Assembly: GCA_964415195.1 (NCBI GenBank)
Contig: CAYPYD010000006.1
Location: 25,866-89,865 of the forward strand
From: WTXA01 sp964415195
Lineage (GTDB): Bacteria; Bacillota; TC1
Direction: 5' to 3'
DNA: 64,000 nucleotides
Each line of letters opens with the position of its first letter. Position 1 is the first letter of the stretch. Made by a program: the position numbers and the translations under genes. A model generated the notes under the pieces. The model was not told the origin of the DNA and ran no database searches. It saw only the letters and a program-made list of their open reading frames with translations. This document shows positions 35,285-43,764 of the stretch, piece by piece.

Positions 35285-36151
35285 TTATTTTTGAGCATCA
35301 ATCAAAATTTTTGTTTGCTCGGCGTTATATGAACTTCTAACAAATGGTCCTGATGCAACGTGCTTGAAGCCCATTTCGTAAGCAACTTTTTCATAATCCT
35401 TGAATAAATCAGGATGTATGTATTCAGCTACGGCAATGTGTTTCTTTGATGGTTGCAAGTATTGACCAACAGTCAAGAAATCACAACCGACTTCTCTTAA
35501 ATCAGCAAACACTCTAACAACTTCTTCTTCAGTTTCACCTAATCCTACCATTAAGCCTGATTTTGTAAAAATTTTAGGATTCATCTTCTTAACATTAGCC
35601 AGTAATTCCAGTGATTGCTGATAGTCGGCACCTGGTCTTATATTCTTGAACAAACTTGGTACTGTCTCTATATTGTGGTTTAAGATTTCAGGTGCAGCAG
35701 CAACAATCTTAGCCAGTGCCTCCTCATTGCCTTGCAGGTCTGGTATAAGGACTTCAATGCTTGTGCCCTTGCTGGTTTCTCTTACCTTCTCTATACATTT
35801 CACGAACTGATCAGCACCGCCGTCTTCCAGGTCATCTCTGGTAACTGATGTGATGACAACGTGTCTTAGTTTCAATTCCTTAGTAGCCTTTGCCAAATTT
35901 TCAGGTTCATCTGGATCGACACCCTTTGGCTTGCCTGTTTCAACGTCGCAATATTTACAACCTCTAGTACAAATGCTGCCAAGTATCATAAAAGTTGCTG
36001 TCCCTTTATTGAAACATTCCATTCTATTTGGGCAAGTAGCTTCTTGGCACACAGTGTGTAATGACAGTCCTTTTAATAATCTCTCAACTTTATTAATATG
36101 TTTTGGGTCCTGAAACTTTATTTTTAACCATTCAGGTTTTCTTTTTTCCAT
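35285..36151 (-). CDS. lipA: Lipoyl synthase
   Basis: A 288-residue radical-SAM enzyme that inserts two sulfurs into octanoyl groups on carrier proteins. The auxiliary cluster motif is CQEATCPNRMEC near residue 35, the radical SAM motif is CTRGCKYC near 62, and the C-terminal Ser (GPFVRSSYNA) is a ligand of the auxiliary cluster. It starts inside the end of lipB with GGAGAAG as ribosome site. Partners: LipB supplies octanoyl; GcvH (55969) is the only lipoyl-acceptor gene in the window. Confidence 0.97.
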   Translation of the reverse strand: MEKRKPEWLKIKFQDPKHINKVERLLKGLSLHTVCQEATCPNRMECFNKGTATFMILGSICTRGCKYCDVETGKPKGVDPDEPENLAKATKELKLRHVVITSVTRDDLEDGGADQFVKCIEKVRETSKGTSIEVLIPDLQGNEEALAKIVAAAPEILNHNIETVPSLFKNIRPGADYQQSLELLANVKKMNPKIFTKSGLMVGLGETEEEVVRVFADLREVGCDFLTVGQYLQPSKKHIAVAEYIHPDLFKDYEKVAYEMGFKHVASGPFVRSSYNAEQTKILIDAQK

Positions 36152-36831
36152 GCTTCTACTTCTCCTAACATTTTTTCTTTATCTTCTATCTGAAAAGATA
36201 TTTTAAATACTTCCTCTATAGCCTTGATTAGATTTTTCTTTGCCTCGTTCATATCCTGAGGCTCGTGCTTTAATTTTGCAAGGGAGGTAACTCCCTTCCC
36301 TATAATACCACATGGTGTTATTACATTGAAGTCTTCAAGGTTAGTATTAACATTATAGCCGAAGCCATGCATACTAATACCCCTTTTAATAGCACAACCA
36401 AGTGCCGTTAGTTTTTCTTCCCCAACCCAGACTCCTGGAAATTCTTTTTCCCTATGTGCTTCAATTCCATAGGATTCTTTCATCAAATGTACGAATATTT
36501 CCTCTAATAGGTAAAAGAAATCCTTTACTCCTTTGCCATAATTATGAATATTGAAGATAAAGTATCCCACCAATTGACCTGGTCCATGATAGGTAACATC
36601 GCCACCACGGTTTATATGTTCCACTTGAAAGCCTAGTTCTTCAAGGTAAAGTCTTGGCACTAAAATATTTTGAGTATTGCCGGAATTACCTATGGTTATA
36701 ACTTTTTTGTGTTCTAATAACAAAAATGTATCTTCAATTTTTTCTTCGGTTCTCATTTTCAATAAATCTTTTTGTAGTTGAAATGCCTCGGTATATGGTA
36801 CTTCACTACCTAGGTCAATTAATCTTGCCAT
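36124..36831 (-). CDS. lipB: Octanoyltransferase LipB
   Basis: A 235-residue enzyme that moves octanoyl from ACP to lipoyl-domain lysines. It has RGGDVTYHGPGQLVGYFIFN near residue 75, catalytic Lys in KLTALGCAIKRG near 140, and catalytic Cys in VITPCGIIGKGVTSL near 175. Length and motifs are full. It overlaps lipA by 28 bases, so the pair is co-translated. A TATAAT at 36858-36863 (minus strand) is the likely -10. Confidence 0.96.
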   Translation of the reverse strand: MARLIDLGSEVPYTEAFQLQKDLLKMRTEEKIEDTFLLLEHKKVITIGNSGNTQNILVPRLYLEELGFQVEHINRGGDVTYHGPGQLVGYFIFNIHNYGKGVKDFFYLLEEIFVHLMKESYGIEAHREKEFPGVWVGEEKLTALGCAIKRGISMHGFGYNVNTNLEDFNVITPCGIIGKGVTSLAKLKHEPQDMNEAKKNLIKAIEEVFKISFQIEDKEKMLGEVEAWKKENLNG

Positions 36832-36882
36832 ATTATGTCACCTTCCTAATCCAATTAATTATAGCAAATTGAAAGAGCAAAT

Positions 36883-36899
36883 AAAAGTTTAAAACTTTT
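36883..36899. promoter_or_regulatory. Inverted repeat between lipB and the DtxR-FeoA gene
   Basis: AAAAGTTT-A-AAACTTTT, perfect 8-base arms, immediately upstream of the -35 of the dtxR/feoB promoter. It is a candidate metal-regulator operator or shared site for the divergent units. Confidence 0.45.
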
Positions 36900-36908
36900 A
36901 ACATTAAC

Positions 36909-36938
36909 TTGACCTAATAAAGTTTAAAATGGTAAACT
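36909..36938 (+). promoter_or_regulatory. Candidate promoter of the DtxR-FeoA/feoB operon
   Basis: TTGACC (36909-36914) and TAAACT (36933-36938) with 18 bases between, about 30 bases before the start codon. A second short repeat, GTTTA-6-TAAAC (36922-36937), overlaps the -10. Confidence 0.5.
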
Positions 36939-36968
36939 TAAGTAAATTGCAAGAAAGTGGGTAACTTA

Positions 36969-37628
36969 ATGGAAAAACTAAATATCAATAATCAGGATAT
37001 TTTAGAAACTATATATGAATTGGAAAAAAATAAAGGCAAGGCAAGACTGACAGATATAGCCTTAAAACTAGAATTTTCCAAATCTAGAACCAATCAGGAA
37101 ATTAAAAAATTGATATCAATGGGGCTTATTCATGAGGATAAGTATGGTCCTATAGTGCTAACTAAACTAGGTCTTTTTGAAGCTGAACGCATTATGTTCA
37201 CTCATCTATTAATAAAGACTTTCTTGAAGAATCATCTTGGTCTTGATGAGGCAACTTCAGAAAAAGATGCATGTGCAATTGAACATATAGTTAGTGAAGA
37301 AACTATCAAGGCTATTGTCAGACATCTTGAGAAGGATTTAGATAACATAGGAGACTTCAACCTGACTGAAGCAGAGGAATATCTAGTAAAGAAAAAAAGA
37401 CTTAGTGAATTAAAAGTAGGTCAAAAAGCTAGAATCTTAAAGATTGAGGGTTTAAGAAGTATTAAAAAGCGTATTATGGAATTTGGAATCATAAAAGGTG
37501 AAATTATTGAGCTAATTGGAGTAGCACCTTTCGGGGATCCTTTAAATTACAAACTCAACGATTTCAATCTATCTCTTAGAATCAAGGAAGCTGATAATGT
37601 TATAGTCGAATTAATAGAAGAGGTGTAA
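36969..37628 (+). CDS. DtxR-family metal-dependent regulator fused to a FeoA (SH3-like) domain
   Basis: About 219 residues. Residues 1-60 form a winged helix (LTDIALKLEFSKSRTNQEIKKLISMGLI), 65-130 a DtxR/MntR-type dimerisation and metal domain (KDACAIEHIVSEETIKAIVRHLE), and the last 75 a FeoA domain (LSELKVGQKARILKIEG). It probably senses Fe2+ or Mn2+ and controls feoB, which starts one base after its stop codon. A GTG at 36957 in frame is possible, but the ATG at 36969 has better spacing from AAGTGGG and a conventional N-terminus. No separate feoA gene is present, so the FeoA domain may also serve FeoB. Confidence 0.85.
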   Translation: MEKLNINNQDILETIYELEKNKGKARLTDIALKLEFSKSRTNQEIKKLISMGLIHEDKYGPIVLTKLGLFEAERIMFTHLLIKTFLKNHLGLDEATSEKDACAIEHIVSEETIKAIVRHLEKDLDNIGDFNLTEAEEYLVKKKRLSELKVGQKARILKIEGLRSIKKRIMEFGIIKGEIIELIGVAPFGDPLNYKLNDFNLSLRIKEADNVIVELIEEV

Positions 37629-37629
37629 T

Positions 37630-39621
37630 ATGGAGAGACACGAAATCGCTCTTATAGGGAATCCTAACAGTGGAAAGACGACAATTTTCAATATCTTGAC
37701 TGGATCTAATGCCAAGGTAGGTAATTGGCCTGGTGTTACCGTCGAAAAGAAAGAAGGAACTCTTATAGGTCATCCTGACTTTCAAATTGTCGACCTGCCA
37801 GGTATTTATAGTTTAAGTGCCTATTCTGATGATGAAAAAGTTGCCAAGAATAGTCTTTTAAAGAAACCGGCCATTGTTGTTGATATTCTAGATAGTTCAA
37901 ATCTTAAAAGAAATCTTTACCTGACTCTACAATTACTGGAAATGAATCAAAATGTAATTCTTGGTCTAAATATAATGGATGTAGCTTTAAAAAAGTATAA
38001 GGAAATAAAGCTAGATGTTTTGTCTGAATTACTAAATGTACCTGTTGTACCACTTGTCGGACAAAAGGGTGAAGGTACTGAAGCTTTGATAAATGCTATT
38101 GTTGACTACAAGGGACATGATACAGTAGAGTTTAGGTTACCTTATGGTGGAGAGCTTGAGGAGCATTTAAAAAATCTTGAAGAGTTGTTTGCTGAAAAAA
38201 AAGTCAATATTACGGGGTATACATATAGGATGCTGGCAATTCAGGCTCTTGAAGGTGATGAGGTAGTTCGTTCATTGCTTAAGCCATATGGATTTGATGA
38301 TTTTATTCAAAAAGAAATAAATCATTTAAATAGTCTTTTCAAGGATGATCTTGAGATGGTTTTCATAGAAAAGCGCTATGGCTTTATTGAAGGCTTGTTG
38401 AAAAAAATGCTTGTTAGGAAAAAGACTATAGAGAACTCTATTGGAACTTCTGATAAGGTTGACAAAATTGTCTTGAATCCAATAATGGGTATTTTTATAT
38501 TTTTTGGAGTGATGTTTGCATTATTTCAAATAACCTTCTTTTTAGGTGACTATATCAAGAGTTTTTTGGAAATACTCCTGTCTAATATAAGTTCAGTTAT
38601 TTCTACATCAGTAAGTAATGATATTTTAGCCTCATTTTTAAATGATGGTGTTTTAAGTGGTGTAGGTACTATCGTAACCTTCCTGCCAAATCTGATATTA
38701 ATGTTCTTATTATTGACCTTCCTGGAAGATATTGGCTATATGGCCAGAGCAGCTTATTTGATGGATAGGTTTATGAGATTCTTTGGCTTACAAGGGAAGG
38801 CTTTTATTCCATTGATAACTGGCTTTGGATGTACAGTTCCTGCTGTTATGTCTACAAGAACACTTGAAAGTAAGTCAGATAGGTTTACTACTATCTTAAT
38901 AACTCCTTTAATTTCTTGTAGTGCCCGACTTCCTGTATATGTACTTTTTATATCTGCATTTTTCCCTAATAACAGGGGAGCTGTTTTATTCTTCGTATAT
39001 ATTATGGGTATAGTTTTAGCTGTATTAATGGCAAAGATTTTTAGGTTATTTTTCTTTAAAGATGGAGCGGCTCCTTTTGTTTTGGAACTTCCACCTTATC
39101 GCATCCCAACTGCTAAGGCCACATTCATTCATACCTGGGAAAGGGTCAAGGAGTTCCTGACTAGAGCTAGTACGCTAATATTAGCTATGGTAATTATTGT
39201 TTGGGCTCTTTCAATTCTTCCTCTAGGTGTGGAGTATGGTTCAGCTGATAGTATTATTGGTATTATTGGATCATTTATTGCTCCAATTCTAATACCTGTA
39301 GGTTTTGGTACCTATGAAGCTGCTACCGCTCTTATATCTGGTATTGTCGCCAAGGAAGTTGTTGTTTCTACTCTAGGAACTATTTATGGAGCTGATGGTG
39401 GCGGTCTTGTAAACATACTGGCAAATGAGTGGACTAGGTTGCAGGGCTTCTCCTTTATGTTGATGAGTGCTATTTATATTCCTTGTCTGGCTACCTTAGC
39501 TACTATTAAACAGGAGACCAAGAGTTGGAAATGGATGTTTTTTGTTATTGCATATACTTCGGTCCTTGGTTATGTGGTTTCATTGGTTGTCTACCAGGTT
39601 GGATCATTGCTAGGGTTCTAA
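37630..39621 (+). CDS. feoB: Ferrous iron transport protein B
   Basis: A 663-residue GTPase-transporter for Fe2+. The N-terminal G domain has GNPNSGKTTIFN near residue 10, the switch region GNWPGVTVEKKEG and the G3 motif DLPGIY. It is followed by a GDI-like region and a C-terminal membrane domain with about 8-10 helices and gate motifs LEDIGYMARAAYLMD and PLITGFGCTVPAV. Full length. It is cotranscribed with the DtxR-FeoA regulator and ends at a terminator shared with the convergent flavoprotein gene. Confidence 0.96.
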   Translation: MERHEIALIGNPNSGKTTIFNILTGSNAKVGNWPGVTVEKKEGTLIGHPDFQIVDLPGIYSLSAYSDDEKVAKNSLLKKPAIVVDILDSSNLKRNLYLTLQLLEMNQNVILGLNIMDVALKKYKEIKLDVLSELLNVPVVPLVGQKGEGTEALINAIVDYKGHDTVEFRLPYGGELEEHLKNLEELFAEKKVNITGYTYRMLAIQALEGDEVVRSLLKPYGFDDFIQKEINHLNSLFKDDLEMVFIEKRYGFIEGLLKKMLVRKKTIENSIGTSDKVDKIVLNPIMGIFIFFGVMFALFQITFFLGDYIKSFLEILLSNISSVISTSVSNDILASFLNDGVLSGVGTIVTFLPNLILMFLLLTFLEDIGYMARAAYLMDRFMRFFGLQGKAFIPLITGFGCTVPAVMSTRTLESKSDRFTTILITPLISCSARLPVYVLFISAFFPNNRGAVLFFVYIMGIVLAVLMAKIFRLFFFKDGAAPFVLELPPYRIPTAKATFIHTWERVKEFLTRASTLILAMVIIVWALSILPLGVEYGSADSIIGIIGSFIAPILIPVGFGTYEAATALISGIVAKEVVVSTLGTIYGADGGGLVNILANEWTRLQGFSFMLMSAIYIPCLATLATIKQETKSWKWMFFVIAYTSVLGYVVSLVVYQVGSLLGF

Positions 39622-39645
39622 AAAGATTTTTAAAATGTACAATTA

Positions 39646-39677
39646 AAGAGCTAGAATCTATTTAGATTCTAGCTCTT
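39646..39677. terminator. Bidirectional terminator between feoB and the flavoprotein gene
   Basis: Fifteen-base-pair stem AAGAGCTAGAATCTA/TAGATTCTAGCTCTT with a 2-base loop. It includes the final codons and stop of the convergent minus-strand gene. Confidence 0.8.
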
Positions 39678-40739
39678 ATTAATTTTTATAGTAGATATAT
39701 TTGATAACATTAACCATTTCCTGATTATCAGTGTATAAAGCAACTTATTTTTCCAGATTTTAGTAAGCAATTTTCTTCGTAGAGGTTTAAGTGATTTTCG
39801 ATAATATTCATATGATCCATTACCCTTATTAAAAACCTCTGCCAATAAATGGCCACTTTCCATGGCATAGCTTATACCCTCTAAAGAACTAGGACTAACA
39901 AATCCAGCAGCTTCTCCTATAAGAAAAATATTATCCCCTCCATAGCATAGTTCTTTCACTGACCTTGGACTAGAGACCTGACAAACTTCCCTCTTAATCA
40001 ACTCGCCAAAATTTTGGCCATCTTTGATCATCTTGTCCTTTAACCTTAGAAAACTCAATTTACTATCAACTCTAGGGAAAGCTGCTCCAAATATAATATG
40101 GTCTCCCTTGTAGTTTAACCAACCATAGGAATCTGTAATTTCTTGGTCAAAGATTGTCATATAACAAGGTGATTTTTCTTCTGTCCGATACCACTCCTGG
40201 ATACAAACATACTGTCTTATAGTTTTATTAGGAAAGAAAGTCTTTCTTACCAGAGATTTCGAGCCATCTCCACCAACTATATATTTACTTGATACTTTAT
40301 GTTCCTTCCCATCAAGGATATAGCAAACATTAAAGTAATCATCTTTTTTTTCAATACTTTTTACAACAGCTTTTCCTATAACTTCTACATTCTTATTTGC
40401 AATTCCCATAATCCATCTATCAAATAAACTTCTATCCATATTCATATAGAAGCGTTGATAGTATCTCTCTAAATCATTTCCTAAATCTCTAGCTTTAACA
40501 GAAAATATTTGAGGATCAACTAGAACGCTTAAGGGTAATGATAAATTCAACTCTGCAAGTTTCTTTTGAGCATCTGGAGCTAGAAGTCCACCACATGGTT
40601 TATTGAATCCCTTGCCATTTATGTCTTTTTTGTCGATGCAGATAGTCTTATATTTCCCTTCTTTTAACTCTTTAAGAAATATAGAACTAGAAGGTCCCAT
40701 ACCAATAACGATGATATCATATATACTTTCTTTATCCAT
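39669..40739 (-). CDS. Geranylgeranyl-reductase-family FAD-dependent oxidoreductase
   Basis: A flavoprotein of about 356 residues. The N-terminal dinucleotide motif is DIIVIGMGPSSSIFLKEL and there is the geranylgeranyl reductase family CGGLLAPDAQK near residue 50. VGGDGSKSLVRK lies near 155, and a second FAD motif, NIFLIGEAAGFVSPSSLEGISYAME, is near 270. The family saturates isoprenoid chains or reduces quinone-like compounds; the substrate here is unknown. A longer frame starts with TTG at 40751, but GGAGAG then falls inside it, so ATG 40739 is preferred. A good promoter and a 28-base palindrome lie upstream. Confidence 0.83.
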   Translation of the reverse strand: MDKESIYDIIVIGMGPSSSIFLKELKEGKYKTICIDKKDINGKGFNKPCGGLLAPDAQKKLAELNLSLPLSVLVDPQIFSVKARDLGNDLERYYQRFYMNMDRSLFDRWIMGIANKNVEVIGKAVVKSIEKKDDYFNVCYILDGKEHKVSSKYIVGGDGSKSLVRKTFFPNKTIRQYVCIQEWYRTEEKSPCYMTIFDQEITDSYGWLNYKGDHIIFGAAFPRVDSKLSFLRLKDKMIKDGQNFGELIKREVCQVSSPRSVKELCYGGDNIFLIGEAAGFVSPSSLEGISYAMESGHLLAEVFNKGNGSYEYYRKSLKPLRRKLLTKIWKNKLLYTLIIRKWLMLSNISTIKINKS

Positions 40740-40774
40740 ATTACTCTCCAAACATTTAAATTTATTCTTTATTC

Positions 40775-40804
40775 ATTATACAATATACAGTTAAATAAAA
40801 ACAA
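40775..40804 (-). promoter_or_regulatory. Promoter of the flavoprotein gene
   Basis: On the minus strand, TTGTTT (40799-40804) and TATAAT (40775-40780) with 18 bases between, about 36 bases before the start codon. Confidence 0.6.
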
Positions 40805-40814
40805 TATAGCTAAC

Positions 40815-40842
40815 ATTTCCTACTATATATATAGTAGGAAAT
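40815..40842. repeat. Perfect 28-base palindrome upstream of the flavoprotein promoter
   Basis: Each 14-base arm is ATTTCCTACTATAT, with no loop. It sits 11 bases upstream of the -35. This is a likely binding site for a dimeric regulator rather than a terminator, as there is no T-run. Confidence 0.5.
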
Positions 40843-40859
40843 TATATAAATCAAAATTA

Positions 40860-40888
40860 AAGAAGCAGGTTTAACAAACCTGCTTCTT
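40860..40888 (-). terminator. Terminator of the 3D-domain protein gene
   Basis: Thirteen-base-pair stem AAGAAGCAGGTTT/AAACCTGCTTCTT with a 3-base loop, then a T-rich stretch on the minus strand. Confidence 0.82.
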
Positions 40889-40926
40889 GCATTTATTACT
40901 AATTAATTTAATTTTCATATTATCAA

Positions 40927-41643
40927 CTAATTAACTACATAGACTTTCAAAGTCCTTCTACCAAATTGAATACATTCATCATAAGTATCCATAAAGATAT
41001 CTAATTGGCTTCCATGTCCTATTCTATCCTTGACAACAAAATAGCCATAACCTTCAATGTATATTTTAGTTCCTAGGGGAACTAGATTACATGCAACAGC
41101 ACCTTCATAAGGTTTCTCACCGTTAGCCATATTGTTTCCTGTATGAGTGTATGCTGTACTGCTTAACGCTCCTAGATACTTCATACTTGGTTCAGGATTT
41201 GCCGGTGTAGTTGTTGTCGGTGGTTTAGTTGTAGTTGTAGTTGTTTTTGTTGGCGTACTTATTGGAGTCTTTGTCGGAACCTTGGCCTTTGTCGTATTAG
41301 CCAAGATATTCTTTTCTGCCTCTGCAATTGCTATTGCTGCTGCTTCTTTAGCTGCATTTTCTTTAGCAATTCTTGCCTGTTCCACTGCTCTTTCAGCTGC
41401 TTCCTTGGCTCTTAAATCTTCTATCTTTTCTGTTTCTTCTAAATTCTTTGCTATATTAAATTGTTCTTCTAGTACTTTCAGCTTGTTATTTTCCGCCTCA
41501 ATATACTTTTGATTGGCTTCTGATGCTCCAGTATAGGATATTGCACCTACCAACGACATTGCTCCAAACAAAACAGTAAATAAGATTATTTTTCTCAATT
41601 TACTATTCTTACTCGCCAAACGAAAAGATCGTTTGCGTAACAT
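40927..41643 (-). CDS. Secreted 3D-domain cell-wall protein
   Basis: A 238-residue protein. It has a basic N-terminus and one hydrophobic segment (about 18-38) that can act as signal or anchor. An Ala/Glu-rich coiled coil follows (about 40-112), then a Thr/Pro/Lys linker (about 115-150), and a C-terminal 3D domain with the Asp residues in VVKDRIGHG and LDIFMDTY. The 3D domain has the double-psi beta-barrel seen in lytic transglycosylases, so peptidoglycan cleavage is likely. Its gene diverges from rpmH. The ribosome site is GGAGG. Confidence 0.85.
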   Translation of the reverse strand: MLRKRSFRLASKNSKLRKIILFTVLFGAMSLVGAISYTGASEANQKYIEAENNKLKVLEEQFNIAKNLEETEKIEDLRAKEAAERAVEQARIAKENAAKEAAAIAIAEAEKNILANTTKAKVPTKTPISTPTKTTTTTTKPPTTTTPANPEPSMKYLGALSSTAYTHTGNNMANGEKPYEGAVACNLVPLGTKIYIEGYGYFVVKDRIGHGSQLDIFMDTYDECIQFGRRTLKVYVVN

Positions 41644-41743
41644 AGGGTATAGTCCTCCATTTTTATTTAATTTATATGAACTTCATCATTATAGCATCTA
41701 TGAATTTTTTTTGCAAAACTTTTATTAATACTAGGTATTTACC

Positions 41744-41773
41744 TTGACATAAAAGGTAGAATTTTTATATAAT
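41744..41773 (+). promoter_or_regulatory. Strong promoter of rpmH
   Basis: TTGACA (41744-41749) and TATAAT (41768-41773) with 18 bases between, leaving a leader of about 80 nt before rpmH. Confidence 0.8.
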
Positions 41774-41803
41774 TGATGAGAGTATGCACACATATGTAAT
41801 TAT

Positions 41804-41825
41804 ATGAACTGGCAAAACAGTTCAT
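41804..41825 (+). other. Leader hairpin of rpmH
   Basis: ATGAACTG (41804-41811) pairs with CAGTTCAT (41818-41825) around a 6-base loop, within the rpmH leader about 20 bases before the ribosome site. Possible autoregulatory or stability element. Confidence 0.4.
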
Positions 41826-41860
41826 TTATTATTTAAACAGCTTAAGGAGGCTAAAAAACA

Positions 41861-41998
41861 ATGAAAAGAACATTTCAACCAAACAGAAGCAAGCAGAGAA
41901 AAACAAGTGGATTTCTAGTAAGAATGAGCTCTGCTGGAGGCAAAAACGTAATCAGAAGAAGAAGAGCAAAAGGCAGAAAAGTACTAACAGTATCTTAA
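41861..41998 (+). CDS. rpmH: 50S ribosomal protein L34
   Basis: A 45-residue, very basic ribosomal protein: MKRTFQPNRSKQRKTSGFL, ending GRKVLTVS, matching L34 along its whole length. Strong ribosome site AAGGAGG. It is the first gene of the rpmH-rnpA-yidC-jag-mnmE-mnmG-rsmG series and is followed by rnpA after one base. Confidence 0.97.
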   Translation: MKRTFQPNRSKQRKTSGFLVRMSSAGGKNVIRRRRAKGRKVLTVS

Positions 41999-41999
41999 T

Positions 42000-42371
42000 A
42001 TGCTTAAAAAAAAGCTACGTTTAACAAGGAACAAAGAGTTTACCTATATATACAGGAAGGGATTTAAACTAAAAGGCCGCTATTTTACCATTTATGCCAT
42101 TAGAGGCAGCAAGGAAATGAAGGTCGGTTTTTCTCTTTCTAAAAAGGTAGGCAATGCTGTTATCAGAAATCTCTATAAGAGAAGACTACACGAGATATTC
42201 AAAGACTTACTTCCTGGTATGAAACTTAACAAATATGTTATAGTTGCTAGCCCCTATATAAAGGATGCTAGCTACCAGGAATTGAAGGAAGATATTCTGA
42301 CAACATTGGAAAAAAGCGATTTTATTGTTCTGAAGGAGGTCAACGGTGAATATAACCGAGATACTAATTAA
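42000..42371 (+). CDS. rnpA: Ribonuclease P protein component
   Basis: A 123-residue basic protein that aids RNase P RNA in maturing tRNA 5' ends. It has the FTYIYRKGFKLKGRYF opening and the RNR-type motif KKVGNAVIRNLYKRRLHEIF near residue 53. It begins one base after rpmH and overlaps the start of yidC by 26 bases. No yidD gene lies between them, unlike in many bacteria. Confidence 0.96.
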   Translation: MLKKKLRLTRNKEFTYIYRKGFKLKGRYFTIYAIRGSKEMKVGFSLSKKVGNAVIRNLYKRRLHEIFKDLLPGMKLNKYVIVASPYIKDASYQELKEDILTTLEKSDFIVLKEVNGEYNRDTN

Positions 42372-43005
42372 ACTACTTGAGTTTTTTCACAATTTCTTTG
42401 GCAGCTATGGCTTGGCCATATTCATGGTAATACTAACAATTAAGTTAGTTCTATTTCCATTAACACTTTATAGCCAAAGATCAATTTTAAAAACCCAAAA
42501 AATTACCCCATTACTTAACGAGATACGTGAAAAGTATAAAAATGACATGGAGAAACAATCAAAGAAAATAACTGAACTATATGCAGAACATAATCTGTCT
42601 ATGTTCTCTCCTTTGATGAGTCTAGTACCTATATTTCTGACCTGGCCTGTAATTATAGCCATATTTAACTTATTGCAAAATTACTTTAAAGATCTAGGAG
42701 CAAGTTTCCTATGGATAAGCGATATATCACAAAAGGGTCACTTGGAAATTGCTATACTAGTTGCCTTGATGCAAATATTATCAATGTACATAAACTCTAA
42801 GACCATGAATACAAACCAACCTAAATCAATGCTATACATAACAATGGGTCTTTCTGTATTCATTGGTTACTTAGCCTATACATATCCAGTGGCTTTAGGA
42901 ATATATTGGTTTTCATTTAGCTTGATTGGTATCGCAGAACAACTACTGATCAAAAAAGTATTTTTAAGAAAGCATGTTGAGGAAATCAACGCTATGAAAA
43001 AATAA
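42346..43005 (+). CDS. yidC: Membrane protein insertase YidC/OxaA
   Basis: A 219-residue insertase that helps place proteins in the cytoplasmic membrane. Five helices are visible, with the first long cytoplasmic loop rich in Lys and Glu (about 45-85) and the C-terminal YPVALGIYWFSFSLIGIAEQLLIKK. Start is GTG with GGAGGT eight bases before. It lacks an evident N-terminal lipoprotein signal, which is usual for the short clostridial form. It overlaps rnpA and is followed by jag. Confidence 0.93.
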   Translation: MNITEILIKLLEFFHNFFGSYGLAIFMVILTIKLVLFPLTLYSQRSILKTQKITPLLNEIREKYKNDMEKQSKKITELYAEHNLSMFSPLMSLVPIFLTWPVIIAIFNLLQNYFKDLGASFLWISDISQKGHLEIAILVALMQILSMYINSKTMNTNQPKSMLYITMGLSVFIGYLAYTYPVALGIYWFSFSLIGIAEQLLIKKVFLRKHVEEINAMKK

Positions 43006-43025
43006 AAGGAATCTAGGTGAATTAA

Positions 43026-43733
43026 ATGAACTTTAAAGGTAAAACTGTAGAGGAAGCAATAGAAAATGCCTTGAATTCCCTCGGAGTAAAGAAGGATGAA
43101 TTAGAAATAATTGTAATCCAACAACCAAGTAAAGGCATATTAGGCATAGGTCAAAAGGATGCAAAAATCCAAGTTTCCCTTAAGGAAACACCTATTGAAT
43201 CCATCATAGAAGAAGTAGTTGGCACAAGTCCAGTTCTAGAAAAAACAATTTCTGAACCGGATGATAGTCCAGATAAGAAAAAGAAAATTGAAAAGGCAAC
43301 AGCCTTTCTAAAAGAAATGATAATATCACTTGGGTATCAAGTGGAATACTTTATCAGAGAAGAAGAAAACTTTGTTATCATAAACCTAAAAGGTAAAAAT
43401 GCAGGCAAATTAATTGGAAAAAGAGGAGAAACCCTCTATGCTATCCAATACATAGTAAATATTGCAGCTAATAGAAATTATGATACAAATCTTAAGTTCC
43501 TTATAGATATTGAAGATTTCAGAATCCAAAGGGAAAGAACACTGACAAACCTAGCCAATAAACTTGCAAGACAAGTAAAGGAAGAAGGAAAGTCAGTAAG
43601 TTTAGAACCTATGAATCCACTGGAACGGAAAATTATCCATATGGCTTTGCAAAAAGATAACAGTATTGTTACAACCAGCGAAGGCGAAGAAGGTCATAGA
43701 CATATTGTAATATCATTAAAAGCTCAGGATTAA
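43026..43733 (+). CDS. jag: Jag/KhpB RNA-binding protein
   Basis: A 235-residue RNA-binding protein. The N-terminal Jag domain (FKGKTVEEAIENALNSLGVKKDELEI) is followed by a KH domain with GKNAGKLIGKRGETLYAIQYIVN near residue 125, and a C-terminal R3H domain. It affects cell elongation and sRNA/mRNA biology in related bacteria. The stop codon is in the hairpin at 43721-43748, which may attenuate read-through into mnmE. Confidence 0.94.
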   Translation: MNFKGKTVEEAIENALNSLGVKKDELEIIVIQQPSKGILGIGQKDAKIQVSLKETPIESIIEEVVGTSPVLEKTISEPDDSPDKKKKIEKATAFLKEMIISLGYQVEYFIREEENFVIINLKGKNAGKLIGKRGETLYAIQYIVNIAANRNYDTNLKFLIDIEDFRIQRERTLTNLANKLARQVKEEGKSVSLEPMNPLERKIIHMALQKDNSIVTTSEGEEGHRHIVISLKAQD

Positions 43734-43748
43734 CTGAGCTTTTTTTTT
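43721..43748 (+). terminator. Terminator after jag
   Basis: AGCTCAG/CTGAGCT stem with a 6-base loop and eight T, including the jag stop codon. mnmE starts 17 bases after it, so read-through or another promoter is needed. Confidence 0.85.
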
Positions 43749-43764
43749 AAATGGAGTAAAAAGG

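Noticed and set aside
41147..41512. A 121-codon Val/Ala-rich frame antisense to the 3D-domain protein gene
   Set aside because: It is the complement of the low-complexity Ala/Glu and Thr/Pro-rich part of the real gene, with no ribosome site.
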